NCBI RefSeq assembly: GCF_024713975.1
Contig: NC_091112.1
Coordinates: forward strand, 8,207,501 to 8,271,500
Source of the DNA: Paralichthys olivaceus
Taxonomy: Eukaryota; Chordata; Actinopteri; Pleuronectiformes; Paralichthyidae
DNA length: 64,000 nt
Direction: 5' to 3'
Positions 52,669-64,000 of the stretch are shown here, piece by piece. The notes below the pieces were generated by a model. That model made no database searches and was not told where the DNA came from. It worked only from the letters and a program-made list of their open reading frames with translations. The position numbers and the translations under genes are program-made. Each line of letters opens with the position of its first letter. Position 1 is the first letter of the stretch.

Positions 52669-55514
52669 ATGAGAAGTCTCTTCTATATCCGGTGTGTGAG
52701 GAAACTTTGGGGCTCAACTCAAGCATCCCGGACACTTAAATGGACAAACCTGCACACATCTGTACACCGACTGCAACATAAAAAGGTACAGTTAAATGTA
52801 TTAATACTGGTACCTCTACCTTTTTAATTTAGCTCTGTTATTGTATTGCTTTTGTTTGTCCTAACCTCATGTTTAGAATTTAAAGTCAACACAATCTCAA
52901 TTTATTTACACTGTAGAAGAGTCTCAATACTGAATTCAGTCTATGAACTGACAGTATGTGTCAAATGATCACAGTATATTTCAAAATAAAAGCTTTATAG
53001 AAAGCTTTTATTTTGAAATCCTACCCCAGAGTACTACTTCCTGGGTCAAAATCAAAGCGAAAACATCAGCGCGTGAGTGTGGTCCGGTTCATTCATAACT
53101 TCTGTGGCTGATTTCTCTTTATTCACGTGTGATGTTTACGTGCGTCACCGGATGTCATCAGCACGGTTAACCCCCCCCCCCCCCCCTTTACATTTACTGT
53201 TATATTTCAAATGAATTGTCTGATTTTACCCGGGTAGGACATATTGATAAATTATCTCTAATAAACTGGAACTATCATTAAATCTATTTAAGTAAAGTAC
53301 AGACACATTAAAAATGGACGTATCGCTCATTTCCACCTTGTTTGTCGTTCCTCTCTTCACAGGTTATGGACGAGGACAAACCCTGGGCTCTGATCTCGGA
53401 GGTGGGCGAGCAGGGTTTCCTGGAAGAAGTCACAGATGTAATGAAACAGCACTTCCACATCGTCTGCCACAGAGACTTTTCACAGAACCCTCTGCTGTAC
53501 GGTGATAAAATCCAGGCCGTGTTCGTGTGGAATACTCATCCTGCAGCTGAGCCTTCACTGCTCACCTCATTACCATCTCTGAAGGTGGTCGCCAACGGAG
53601 GAGTGGGCATCGACCACCTGGATGTGCCGTACATCTCCAGCCTCGGGGTGAAGGTGACCAACACGCCCGGCATCGTGAGCAATGCCACTGCTGACATGGC
53701 CATGGCTCTGCTGCTGGCATCGGCACGGAGGGTTGTTGAAGGTGAGGTCAAAGGTCGACTGGATGGTCAATTCTTTCGTACACAGAGGTAGGTGTTGTAA
53801 GGGGACATTCAAAACAACACAGAGACAAAATTAAATGAAATCAATTTCAAATCAGACAGCATGGTTTAAAAAAACCTTCAAATAGAAGGAGAAAGATGGT
53901 ACTAATAAGTTAGACATAGTGTAAATGTTCCAAATAGTTGAATAGAAATAGAAAATAACATTGATGGTATGATCGGTCAAATGGTTAAGTTAAAGGCACT
54001 TGTGAATAAAAAAGTGATCAATCTGGTTTTAAAAAACAAGATCCAAAGTTTTTAAAACTAAAGTACTAAAAACTAAAACATGATATATTTTTAAATTGTC
54101 TCTAATTAATAAGGTAATAAATGGATATAATTGGTCTTCAAATGATGGACTAATGTGTGTAATGCATATCAGCATCTGTCATTGATCAGTCAGGTTTAGT
54201 TAGTTACTTGATTGCAGAGAGATGTTAAAGACTAGAAAGGAAATTGGAAAGCACATACCTCCACCAAGGCTTATCACCATATTGCATGTATCCATCCATT
54301 TATCTGGTGCTGCTTCAAAATGTTATGTCTCCTTCTTCGGGTCGTGTCCCAAAACGAAGCTTCATGGAAATCGGTAAAGTAGATTTTGAGTAATCCTGCT
54401 GACAGACGGACAAACGACAATCAAAACACGACCTCCTCAGCAGAGGTGATTTAAGTGTCTCGGCCCTTCTCTTCTTAGGTCACCAAGTAGCCGTCGACCC
54501 CAAGACGAGCCATTTACCACTATGCATGATGGGATTTGAAGTCACAGGGGCCACTCTGGGGATCATTGGAATGGGAGACATCGGATACAAAATAGCTCAG
54601 AGGAGCAAAGGATTTGACATGAAGATCTTGTATCACAACAGGAACAGAAGGTAAAGGTTTCCAGACAAATCAGTTAATTTAGAGACTTATTTCTTAACCC
54701 ACTCAAAAATAAATACAATTGTGGAATATTTCATATTTCTAAATTAATTTGTAAATGTATTAAAGTTGCATATTTTGTCTTGAAGTTGTGTTAAAATTAT
54801 GATAATTTTTCAAATGATAAAATGTCCAAACTTACTAATGCACAACCTTGAGGTATATTACTGCTGACACCAGACATTTAAAAACTTAACCATCAACCTA
54901 GTTTTGTTTGTTCAGGAGCGTTGAGGATGAGCGAGCTGTGGGAGCCAGTTACTGTCAGAACATGGACGACCTGCTGAAAGAGTCGGACTTTGTGATGCTG
55001 GCGGTCAACCTGACCCCTGAGACCACCGGTCTGATCAGCCACAGACAGCTTTCCCTCATGAAACGCACGGCGACGCTGGTCAACATCAGCAGAGGTGAGG
55101 ACGATGTGAAGAGACCGAAGACAAACCTATGTTTCGTTATGTCTAACGTTTTATTTTGTGTCTCACTCAGGTCTGGTTGTGGACCAGGACGCTTTGGTTA
55201 AAGCTCTGCAGTGTGGGACGATCAGAGCTGCTGCGTTAGACGTGACTCATCCAGAACCTTTACCAAGGTCTCGTCTGTCTGAAAGAACCCACTCACTCAC
55301 ATTAAACATACAAAACTGATGGTTTGGAAATGAACTCCTCTTCTTCCTCTGGTGCAGGGATCATCCTCTACTCACTCTTCCTAACGTGCTGATCACCCCA
55401 CACGTCGGCACCAACACTCACATGACAACCAGACGGATGGTGCAGAGGATGGTAGAAAACGCTGTGGCTGCAGTGAAAGGCCAACCTATCCCCAATGAAG
55501 TCAAGCCAAAATGA
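52669..55514 (+). CDS. D-2-hydroxyacid dehydrogenase, glyoxylate/hydroxypyruvate (2-ketogluconate) reductase type, with probable mitochondrial presequence
   Basis: NAD(P)H-dependent reductase of 2-oxoacids. Exons: 52669-52785, 53363-53741, 54479-54650, 54916-55094, 55171-55267, 55358-55514; 366 aa. The first exon (39 codons, donor GTACAG at 52786) joins in frame to GTT ATG of exon 2; it has five Arg and four Lys, no Asp or Glu, and looks like a mitochondrial presequence. Starting at the exon 2 ATG (53366) gives a 326-aa enzyme, close to human GRHPR (328). In that numbering: VANGGVGIDHLDV at 75-87, Rossmann motif GMGDIG at 156-161, and the catalytic triad Arg242 (NISRG), Glu271 (DVTHPEP) and His290 (ITPHVG). 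HNRNRR after the second beta strand suggests NADP(H) use. Candidate AATAAA at 55865-55870. The family is secure; the substrate is inferred, and annotations of fish relatives vary between GRHPR-like and 2-ketogluconate reductase. Confidence 0.88.
52978..53019. repeat. Perfect inverted repeat, 19-bp arms and 4-nt loop
   Basis: Left arm ATTTCAAAATAAAAGCTTT (52978-52996), loop ATAG, right arm AAAGCTTTTATTTTGAAAT (53001-53019). It lies in the intron between the presequence exon and the second exon of the dehydrogenase, followed by a more GC-rich stretch (53030-53170) that may itself be a promoter. Confidence 0.95.
53030..53170 (+). promoter_or_regulatory. Possible second promoter of the dehydrogenase gene
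   Basis: A locally CpG-richer block containing CACGTG-like ATTCACGTGTGA, TTACGTGCGTCACCGG and GTCCGGTTC words, about 200-330 bp before the acceptor of the exon that carries the internal ATG. A start here would give a transcript lacking the presequence. Speculative. Confidence 0.25.
53169..53186. repeat. Poly-C tract
   Basis: Uninterrupted run of C following GTTAA. Confidence 0.9.
54255..54450 (+). repeat. Dispersed teleost repeat, copy 2, abutting a splice acceptor
   Basis: Begins ACCTCCACCAAGGC and ends CCTCCTCAGCAGAGGTGA, which are imperfect inverted ends. The inner part TTCATGGAAATC ... GAGTAATCCTGCTGACAGAC matches copy 1 near 28860-28920. It ends about 28 bp before dehydrogenase exon 3 (54479). 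Confidence 0.65.
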
Positions 55515-56912
55515 GAGTACATCATTTGTCTGAGTGTAGAAGCACTGAATTGTTGGTATTAGGGTCTCGACTAAGAAAAGTAATATAAAAAATGATTAAA
55601 AGTAAAATTACTTCCTCGTGTTTATTAATTAAGAAAATTGATTTATCAACTCAAATCACTTTTCTTAGATTAAGTGTTTGATATAAACTAACATCCGTCC
55701 ATTATCTTTAAGGGTTGCAGGGAATCCTGACATGAAGACTTTAATGTTTAATGTAGATTAAAACTATTTTTATTAAATGACTGTTACAATCATATGTCAA
55801 GTTTGTATGTTAACTGTAACACAAAAACACATTCAGACTTAGTTCCTTGATATTTTGTCTTTACAATAAAAACACAATCTGTCTTGTCAGATCCTCACAA
55901 TTATTAACTGTTATTACATCTATTAGGTGTAGGCCATGTGTTGGAATTTCTCTCAGACATTACTTACTTTTTGTGAATAATATTCCTAATCACATATTCT
56001 CTTTATACCACAACTTGAAAACAGGTCTCTCGGTTGTTTATGATCTTTTCTGTGTTTATGACAATGTATCACAGGCCAATATAGTAAGCTAATATAGTAA
56101 GTTCAGGCAGATTTAAATTTAACACCTAATGGAAAGACATTGTTGTCATTAAAAATATTTAAGCAGCACATGCATTTAAACATCACCAGCACCGACTCCA
56201 TCTCTCATTTTATTCAAATATATCAAATGTATCCATGGTTTTATTTTTTTGGCACAACACTCACTTAAAGCATTTCCGATTTGCTAAATTCAAATCACAA
56301 TCAGTTTACATTTTACTGCAGCCGATAAAATACTGTATTTTGCACAAGTTCTGTATATTTTTTGGCAAATAATTTACATATGAACATGTCATGGTGATAT
56401 TATAGATGTTAAAACATTTGTATGTATTTTTCAGGATTTAAACGTTTGCTAAAAGACATTTTAAAGATATATACAAGTTATAATTGCAATTGTATTATTA
56501 TTATTACTTTTATTGTTATTATTTTCTTGACTTCATTAACATGTGCTTCTTTCTTCAGGACACATGAGTTTGAAATCTGCGAAGCTGCAGTTTAGCTGTT
56601 TATATTCCTGATTAAAATTTAAAACAAAACTAAATACTATCAAATATATTGACCGCAAAAAAAACGTATTTACAGATGAACACAGGTTGTGAACGATGGT
56701 TTTACTATTTCAAGCCTTTATTTGTGTTTTTTTTATTAAAAATATACATCAGGCATCTACAGAGGCTACTAAAGCCTGTGAATCATCAGCAGCCGACGGG
56801 GAGTCTAGAAGGACCTCAACACCGGGCATGAAAATAAAAGTGAATCCAGTCTGAAGAACTTGTAGATTTAGTTGATTTATTAAACTCGGTGAGTTTTATC
56901 CTGGACGTCGCC
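55515..56912 (+). other. Spacer between the dehydrogenase and psmg2
   Basis: AT-rich 1.4 kb with no ORF of note. It includes the dehydrogenase 3' UTR (candidate AATAAA at 55865-55870) and the psmg2 promoter. The psmg2 5' UTR is probably at about 56750-56912. There is no CpG island. Confidence 0.5.
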
Positions 56913-59629
56913 ATGTTTGTCTCCTCAGATGATTCTCCTCCGTCCCTCACAGACTTCACCCTCGTCATGGTGAGTCAAACATCTGTAGAACATAACGTAA
57001 CTCATTTATATATATATATATATAAAAACAACCTCAGAACAAAAATCAGTATTTCTCTGGGTAAATGTCCTTTAGATTGTTTTACCAGTGGCTTTGTGTT
57101 ACAGATGGACATATTTCTACTGTCCCACAGTTTGTCACGTTTGTGCAAGTCATGTAACTTTGATTTCTGCAACCGAGAAACACACGTTGATCATTCTGTT
57201 GTTTATTTCCTCAGTTCATATATTAATTGTCTGGTTTTCTTAACAGAAGTAAAGACTAGGGAATATTAATCACAGCTAAGGGTTAAAATGCTGTCAATGG
57301 TGATAATAACATTTAATTATAGCAGTTTTAAGGAGGATACATTTTCAGAAGGAGCCCTAAGTGTTAATAATAATTCTAACTACTACTATAGGTTTGCAAT
57401 TCATGTTTATTCATCATGGATTGATCTGCTAATTATTTTCTCTGGGCATGTTTTAGTTATTTAGTTTGTATAACATCATTAAATATGGAAAAATACCCAT
57501 TACACTTCACATCGCTTGTTCTGTCCAGACCAACAGGTTTTTTTTTAAGACAATAAAAGCGGCAACATCCTCACATATTTCCAAACTGAGCATTCAAAGT
57601 TGTTCCTTGTCCTTCCAGCCGGCTGTGGCTGTCGGTAACGTGGCTCAGCTGGCGGTGGACCTCATGGTGTCCACTCTCAACATGAAACGAGTGGGCTACA
57701 TTCACACGGACTGTCTGATCCCGATGGCCGGGAACAACCCGTACTCCACCTGCAGAGAAGACGCCGAGGAGCTGCACACCCCTGCAGAAGGTGCCGTCTT
57801 TAAGCATCTTTTCACTTGATTTGGATTAAGCTGTTTCATTTGTTGCCGAGCGATGATGACTTTTCATTCTCTCAGTAAATCGTTGTCAAGGACTAGAATA
57901 AAAGACTGAATGATGTTTCTTTAACACGTAGATGAAAAAGTCTCAGTGACTGTTGGCACACTTTGAATAAACTGTGAAACAGTTCATCAGCAGCTTTATT
58001 TGTATCCACTGACAAGTCCAAAGAATTAATCTGTCTATTTTCTGTCATCCACAGTTTATACGGCGCCAGAACTGAAGTTGGCAGTTCTTCAGATCAGAGC
58101 TCCAATCATTCAGGTAAAACCACCGTCAACCTGTTTTTAAAACATATTCATATTATGATCCAAAGCATTAAGATGTGGAAGAAGGTGACATGAAGAAAAA
58201 ATCTTTACTTTATAATTTTTTTTAGGTATGTTTTAATAGAGTAAACTACATTTCTGTGATTATGTAGTTTGTGTTTCCATAAAGCCATCAAGCTCTAACC
58301 TTAATCTTAATTGCAGACAAAATCCAAAAAGTTCCGTCAGCAGATCGTGTCCTGGATCAAAACCAGTGGCTTCTCTCGGACTGTGATTCTGTCCAGCAGC
58401 CACGCCTACCAAAGGGATGACCAACAGATGAAAGGGTAATAAAAAATAATATTAATAATATTCTTCACTGCATTTCTTTTCCTTTACAGCTCAAGTCTAA
58501 TAGACATTGTATTTGTGTGAATTGTAGCACTCCTTTGAGGTACCTGGTCACTCCGTCGCTGCTGAAGGTGAGTGCAGACGCCTTGAAGGAGTTGGGCTGG
58601 AGGGAAATGGAGCGATTGCCGGCCTTCCCGGGACTGACGGACACCAACGCAGAGTTGCGCCTCAGCATCCCTGGAGGAGGCATCACCAAAGGACTCTACA
58701 CAGACAGGTAGAGTTAAAGAGCTGCATCAGCCTAATGGTGAAATTCATACAGACCTCAAATCATGGTTGTACATAAATAAACATAAAGAGTAGAGGTCCA
58801 GTAAACGTTTTCTAATTTTACCATGTCTGCGTTTAAGAAGCAAAGAAATACACCGGTAACTGGTGTTTTTCTGTTCAACATGACTCATGGTTCTATGTAA
58901 TGAACCAGTTACAGCAGCTGAACATGTGTGTTGAGTTGGCTGTGTAGCATTCTGGTGTAATACAATCATTAAATACAGTTATAATAGCACATGAGTTTTG
59001 TGAAACAAGATCTCTGCATTAAGTCTTAACTCGTATTGATATCTTTTCACCCCATAAACTTTGAAGAGGTTCATTCCAGATGCCTTTACATTTTCAGCTG
59101 GTTATCAGGAACACGTGTTGTTTTCCATACGATGGAGACAAAAAATGTTTTTTTTCCCTGAATTAAATAGATACAAGTATATGTTGTGATTATAGGTTTG
59201 TATATATATTCATCTGTGTGTGTTGAATGTTGTGTTTAGTTGTGCGGAGGATCTTCCCCTGGCTGTGATCTTGCTCTTCTGCTCTGAAGGCGACAACATA
59301 CCAGACGCTTTCACCCTCGTCAACCACCTCAATGACTGGCTCCATCTGCTGGACAACCCTGTAAGTGACACATTGGAGCAAACCAGACGTTTCATACTGC
59401 AGTTTTGTTCATTGATCCAATAATCCTCAGTGCAATAAGAAAACGAACTTTCAGCGACTTGAAATTTGAACAAAAATATCTATTGACTTTATTTTACAAC
59501 TTTAAGATTAAAATATCTAATCATGCGTTTGTCTGAATCCTGTTTCAGCGCCAAGAGCCCAACAAATGGAAGATCCCACCGTCCTGGAGTCTTCTGTTTG
59601 GCAGCGGCATCCCTCCTGCAATGTTCTAA
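56913..59629 (+). CDS. psmg2: Proteasome assembly chaperone 2 (PAC2)
   Basis: Partner of PSMG1/PAC1; the dimer guides assembly of the 20S proteasome alpha ring and keeps half-rings from mis-pairing. Seven coding exons with consistent phases: 56913-56969, 57619-57790, 58055-58113, 58317-58435, 58528-58707, 59240-59360, 59549-59629; 789 nt, 262 aa (human 264). It starts MFVSSDDSPPSLTDFTLVM. PAVAVGNVAQLAVDL at 20-34 and TDCLIPMAGNNPYST follow; the middle has VILSSSHAYQRDDQQ; IPGGGITKGLY and SEGDNIPDA come later; it ends WKIPPSWSLLFGSGIPPAMF. All family blocks are present and the reading frame is intact. The ATG context is GCCATGT. A poly(A) signal AATAAA is at 59904-59909. The upstream dehydrogenase lies on the same strand, 1.4 kb away, as a separate unit. 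Confidence 0.96.
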
Positions 59630-59903
59630 TTCACTTAGGTTTACTTTACAGCAAGAACGTATTTGTATTTCAGACATCTGCTTATCGAAAGCTTATTGTC
59701 TGATAATACTGGACGCTGTATTTTGAGTTACTCAGTCTGAACAAATAACCCGGTAACCCCATATTAAATTTCACACTTATCAGTTTCCTTTATTTGAATA
59801 ATATTCCTTAGATGTACAAATATTACATTATGTACAGGGTATGACTCAGATGTGCACTTGTGAAATATTGTAGTTTTGCAGTATTTGAAAGTTTTTTTTC
59901 TCC

Positions 59904-59909
59904 AATAAA
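59904..59909 (+). terminator. psmg2: psmg2 poly(A) signal
   Basis: AATAAA 275 bp after the stop codon, followed by T-rich sequence. Confidence 0.7.
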
Positions 59910-59929
59910 TTTTTTTTAACATAAATCCA

Positions 59930-60810
59930 GTCTGAATGCTTCACAAAGATAAAGACTTTGTTTGTGTTACGGTCACTGGACCTCGCCTCCACCTACTTAA
60001 CTGAAAGTGGTTGGCCAGATGCCACATTTTATTCCGAGCAGCCCCGCCTCTCTGTTATTTGATTCCTCTCTACGACATGTTTGACGTCTTACCTCGCGGT
60101 GACAGAAAGACAGAAGTGTGATTCATACTTTGACCTTGTGCCGCTGTTTTGCCAAGTGAGTGGTTTTCCGTGTTGGTCGTGTGAGAGGAATGTCCTGCCA
60201 GCTCGACTGAGGAACCATAAAATGAAAGTTTGGCTCTGAAAAGGGGAAATCCAACGCCTCATCCTAAATGTACTCAACAGAATACTTGTGTTGATTAAGC
60301 TATTAATCATGATTTACTTTAAAAAAGTTAAGCAAAATTCTCACAATATCTAGAAGAAATCCCTGACAGAGCTTTAGTTTTATGTTTTGGCAAATTACCT
60401 TACTGGCTTTCACATACAGCGTTTTAGTAAATGCTGTACAAAAACTGAAGTGTAATCTGAAATTGCAATCTTACAGCTTGTTGTGTGCTGGATTTAGCAG
60501 AGAGCAGAAACCAACTTAATCACCTTAACTCTCAAAACTAAATGACAGACCAACCTGAACCTTGAGAACCAAGTCTTTCAAACGCCCTTTGAAGGCAGGT
60601 CAGAAAATGAAGACTAGCCAAAAAGTCCTTCAATCAATCTGGTCAGAAAACTATATGAAGAGTCTATTGCCCTAAATCTCTGATTGCTGCTTTAATTTAA
60701 ATCCTTCTTTAGGGATCAAGGTCTGAGGTGCTGCTCAAGACAACATATGATGAGGATTTGTGTTAAAGAAACAGTGAAACAGTTTGTTATATAAACTAGA
60801 TGATACCAGT
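59930..60810. other. Intergenic region after psmg2
   Basis: No gene seen in either strand. Mostly AT-rich unique-looking sequence. Confidence 0.5.
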
Positions 60811-61691
60811 TTTATTTTTTGGATTACTCTAAGAGAGAGAAAAGCTTAAGACAAATTCATTTAAAAAGGAGAACGAGTCATCTTTCTACTGTATTCAAAT
60901 CTGTAACATCGTGTGCCTTTTGTTGTTTTTGTTTTTTACAAGCAACAAAATAAGTCATTTTACACACATCTTTTAAAAAGAACACTATGTACATCATGAA
61001 AACATTACACGCCACTGAATTTCTCATGTGGGAGGAGCTTTTCGTTTAACCGACCCCCCCCCCCACTGTGAAAAGCTTCAAGTAATCTCTTATAAAAAAT
61101 AGAACATTTATCATTTTTGTCTCTGAAAAAGGGTTTTCTAAAAATACACATATGAACACCGTTACAAATTGGCAATGCATAGCCACTGCTGTTATCTGTT
61201 CTAATGTTGTCATTGCAAAGAAGCTTAAGATGGCGAGAGACAAAGCTGTAAATAAAAATATTAAAGCCAAAAGAATAATTTCCTGACTCCAGGAGCAGCG
61301 AGGGTAGCGGTTGAGGTGTGGGCTGCGTGGGGGCTGGTGTGTTTGTCTTTTTCAAATGTCTGCTCTTCAAAGAATGTTAAAGTGTCAGCTGTAAACAGTT
61401 CAGAGAGGAAGAGGAGTTATGGGAAAGCTGTGAGGAGGATGTGGGAGTGACATGTTGCAATGAAAAGGGAGGCTGAATAATGCTGTTTGATGAGACACAA
61501 AGGGAAGCGATGGAAAATAAAGAGAGAGGAGAGCTGGCTGTTGAGGTGGAGATGAGGAGAGTGGTTTGGAGTCGAGGAAGAGGAGGACAGAGCTCCTTCA
61601 GAGGAGGGAGCTGGAGTTCCCTGCCGATGTTGGCTTTGCTGCCAGAGCTGTAGTCGCGTGGCCACAGGTGGAGGTGGTTAGCAGTCGCTGG
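60811..61691 (-). other. Candidate terminal exon and 3' UTR of a minus-strand gene
   Basis: On the minus strand a good acceptor (TGTGTCTTGTGACAG, AG at about 61693-61692) opens a segment with coding-like composition. Depending on phase it would read RKPATANHLHLWPRDYSSG and stay open for about 100 codons, read GENQRLLTTSTCGHATTAL and stop after 33, or stop after six codons. A minus AATAAA (plus TTTATT at 60811-60816) could end it. The family is not recognised and no further upstream exon is visible up to 64000, so this may be the last exon of a gene lying to the right, or chance. Confidence 0.25.
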
Positions 61692-61719
61692 TTTTCGCCC
61701 TGTCACAAGACACAGAATA

Positions 61720-64000
61720 TTTCAAGAGGTTGAACTAGAGACTATTTTCTACCGAAAGTGTGAGTAAAGCTCAAGAGTGATCAAAGCAACTTGTGCCACA
61801 AATCAAGTTAGTGTCAGGGATAAAAACTTTTACCACAGGGAGTGTGAATCTAAAGGATGGGTGGCTCAGCTGATAGCAGGGGCGGTGGCAAAATCCAGTG
61901 TCTTAGATCACTTTGTCCAAATCATTAGATTGATTATCAGTGCAGCAAAAGCAGCCATTGTGTTTAAAAAGCAACATGTCACACTGTTCAGACGTTTTCA
62001 GATATACAGAAATTAAAAATTAAAAACGTTTCTCTCTTTATTGTGCAAATAATTAGATTGGATTATCCGTAAGCTAAACCAAGACTTGTTTCAGGGTGAT
62101 GTGGAATGGTTTGTGGAGCTAGAACAGTTAATAAATCAATGAGTCCAACTTTGAGGCTAATCGTTCAAGTCAAATATGAAGCAAATATCTTGTGTGTATT
62201 GATCCATGTATGAGCCACTGGCTTTGGGAACTTAAGATGAGCACTGCTGCCTCCTGTACTGCCATCTTTAACTCAACAGATAATGGGGGGAAAAAGTTGT
62301 AGCCCTAAATATCAAGCATGATCAATTACAACAAGCAACAACATAAAGTTTCAACTGTTCAACAGATCATTCAGCATATTTAACATCAACAAAGACCCTT
62401 ACAGACCTGACTATAACTCTCCTTGTGACAATCAAACACCAAAACTTCAATTCAAACTTCAACATCGCCATGCGAAGGATCTAAAGAAACACGGCGACCT
62501 CACAACAAAACTGTGGTTAGAGGAACCAGGAAAAACAAAACAGGAACATGCAACAAACCTTAATCAGCTCCAGTTCATTAGAAATGACTGACTGACAGCT
62601 TCAACCAGGACAAGGATTTACTCTTGAATGGTTTTAAAAGGAGACATAAGACGCTTTTTCATCTTTTCTTACACACAGATTCTCGTGAGTGATCCAGTCA
62701 ATACGATAACAAAGCCAAGAGAAGCGAGAGAGGAGTCTGACATTTCTTACATGAGCTGGAAAATCAGAGCAGACTGTGCTTTATCTGGAGGAGGGGTCTT
62801 AAAGAGAGGAGCTAAAGACAAGTGTTTCAGACAGAGACTGAATGAGGAGCTGCAGCAACGGACAGAATAAGGAAAGTTAACACTAGAGCAGATAAAACTT
62901 TTCAAGTAATGACCCAAAATAAAATGATGACTCTGAACATGAGCATTACATGTATCCTTTAAGGACTTAACTTAATATGATTGTCAAGGGGTCATTAACA
63001 ATTCTACACTCGGTCTTAGCCACCTGACTTTCCAACAAAATAGTCGTAGTTTCACGTTCAAATCAGTGGCTGTTGGTTGTAAACGTGTTTTGTGCTCACT
63101 CACTCAATAACATTCATTTAGAATTGTGCCACCAAATCCAACTATACTGTTTGATGCACAGTGGAGATTAGCATCTTATATTAATCCAGGTGAACCTGAC
63201 ATTTTAGAGCTTCAACAACCATTAGACCACAAATGTACAAACAGACACACACACACACACACACTCACACACACAAACACACCATGCTAGAGTGCAGCTA
63301 AAATCGACACACCTCCAAACCGCAGGAGCCAAGCGAATCACAAAGAGAAGAACAAAACCCCAAGAGAAAAACACAACAGACACCGAGTACACACAGGCAC
63401 ACGCACACACCTCAACGTACAAGAGTGGGAGTTCTTTTTAAAAGCTGTGGGCAAACTTCCTCCTCTAAATGTGCTCCTCGTGGTTGTTGTTGCTGTCTCA
63501 GAAGGGGGTAAAGATACGCTGCCCCCCGCTGGACAGGCCTGCTCTTGTCATGTGCAGCAAATGCAGCCCAAACTGTCCGAGAAGAACCACAACAGCAGAG
63601 TGAGACCTCGTCAGAAACGGTGCAGCTTTGGCTGTATTACTGGAACAACACTGACATGTCACACAACAAAGGGAAGGCTTCTCAGAAGTGACTTATTGAG
63701 CAGTTTTTTTTCTTTTTTGAGGTGCAGTCATCAGAAAGAAGTGTTTTCTCAGGTCTGACTTTCTCTAGCCTTTATATGAAAATGAGGCAAATGCTAAATA
63801 AGTGGCTTCACACTAAATGAAACAGAGGAAAAAACAGAATTAGAAATAGAAATAAAATGAAGCCTCAGTTCTGCAACTAGCATGATGAGTCATGCTCTGG
63901 AAAGTCTGGATTTCCTCTGTGAGGTTAAAAGACTCGAGGCTGGAAATTAACTCATGTCTTTTATTCTTTGACATTGAAAGAATTGAGGAAGACACTTGTC
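61720..64000. other. Right end of the window, no gene recognised
   Basis: Moderately AT-rich, with a CA repeat at 63245-63281. The open frames at 62628-62870 and 63447-63758 have no recognisable protein, splice support or codon bias. It could be an intron or 3' flank of a gene that continues beyond the window. Confidence 0.4.
63245..63281. repeat. (CA)n microsatellite
   Basis: CA run with TCAC and AAAC interruptions. Confidence 0.9.

Noticed and set aside
61855-61890. tRNA A-box-like TGGCTCAGCTGATAGC
   Set aside because: No matching B box, acceptor stem or cloverleaf could be formed around it.

Overview
This is a chromosome segment of a ray-finned fish, most likely a percomorph teleost. The evidence is split genes with short introns and GT/AG borders, vertebrate protein families close to their mammalian counterparts, abundant CA/GT microsatellites and several repeat types typical of teleost genomes. 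There are no prokaryotic operons, CRISPR arrays or phage-like regions.

Layout, left to right. (1) A 14-3-3 protein gene on the minus strand: its first two coding exons lie at 22-799, its 3' part runs off the left edge, and its CpG-rich promoter lies at about 3260-3420. A decayed LINE 3' end with tandem tail copies lies in its first intron. (2) znf706 (minus, complete, 76 codons, 7131-7533) with a non-coding first exon near 9240. (3) grhl2 (plus, complete, 16 coding exons, 16040-30609, 607 aa), an epithelial transcription factor. (4) ncald (neurocalcin delta, minus, 3 coding exons, 34104-36545, 192 aa), with a long 3' UTR to the left and a probable non-coding first exon in a GC-rich promoter at about 45950-46330. 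(5) A D-2-hydroxyacid dehydrogenase of the glyoxylate/hydroxypyruvate reductase type (plus, 52669-55514); a short upstream exon adds a probable mitochondrial presequence. (6) psmg2 (proteasome assembly chaperone 2, plus, 7 exons, 56913-59629, 262 aa). (7) From 59,930 to the end there is no confident gene; one candidate terminal exon on the minus strand lies near 61,700.

The order and orientation 14-3-3(-) / znf706(-) / grhl2(+) / ncald(-) match human 8q22.3 (YWHAZ, ZNF706, GRHL2, NCALD). After ncald the synteny breaks: RRM2B is not seen, and psmg2 belongs to a different human chromosome (18p11). The genes are independent housekeeping, developmental or neuronal units.

I found no new multi-gene system. 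The observations most worth a second look are: the presequence exon of the dehydrogenase; a perfect Grainyhead-type site (AACCGGTT) inside a 16-bp palindrome near the znf706 promoter, in the same window as grhl2; RFX/CREB/NF-Y-like site clusters in both the 14-3-3 and ncald promoters; loss of the C-terminal Phe of ncald; a long CA tract next to a grhl2 splice donor; and a perfect 19-bp-arm hairpin. All exon borders were read by eye from splice signals and protein similarity remembered from the families; no alignment was run.
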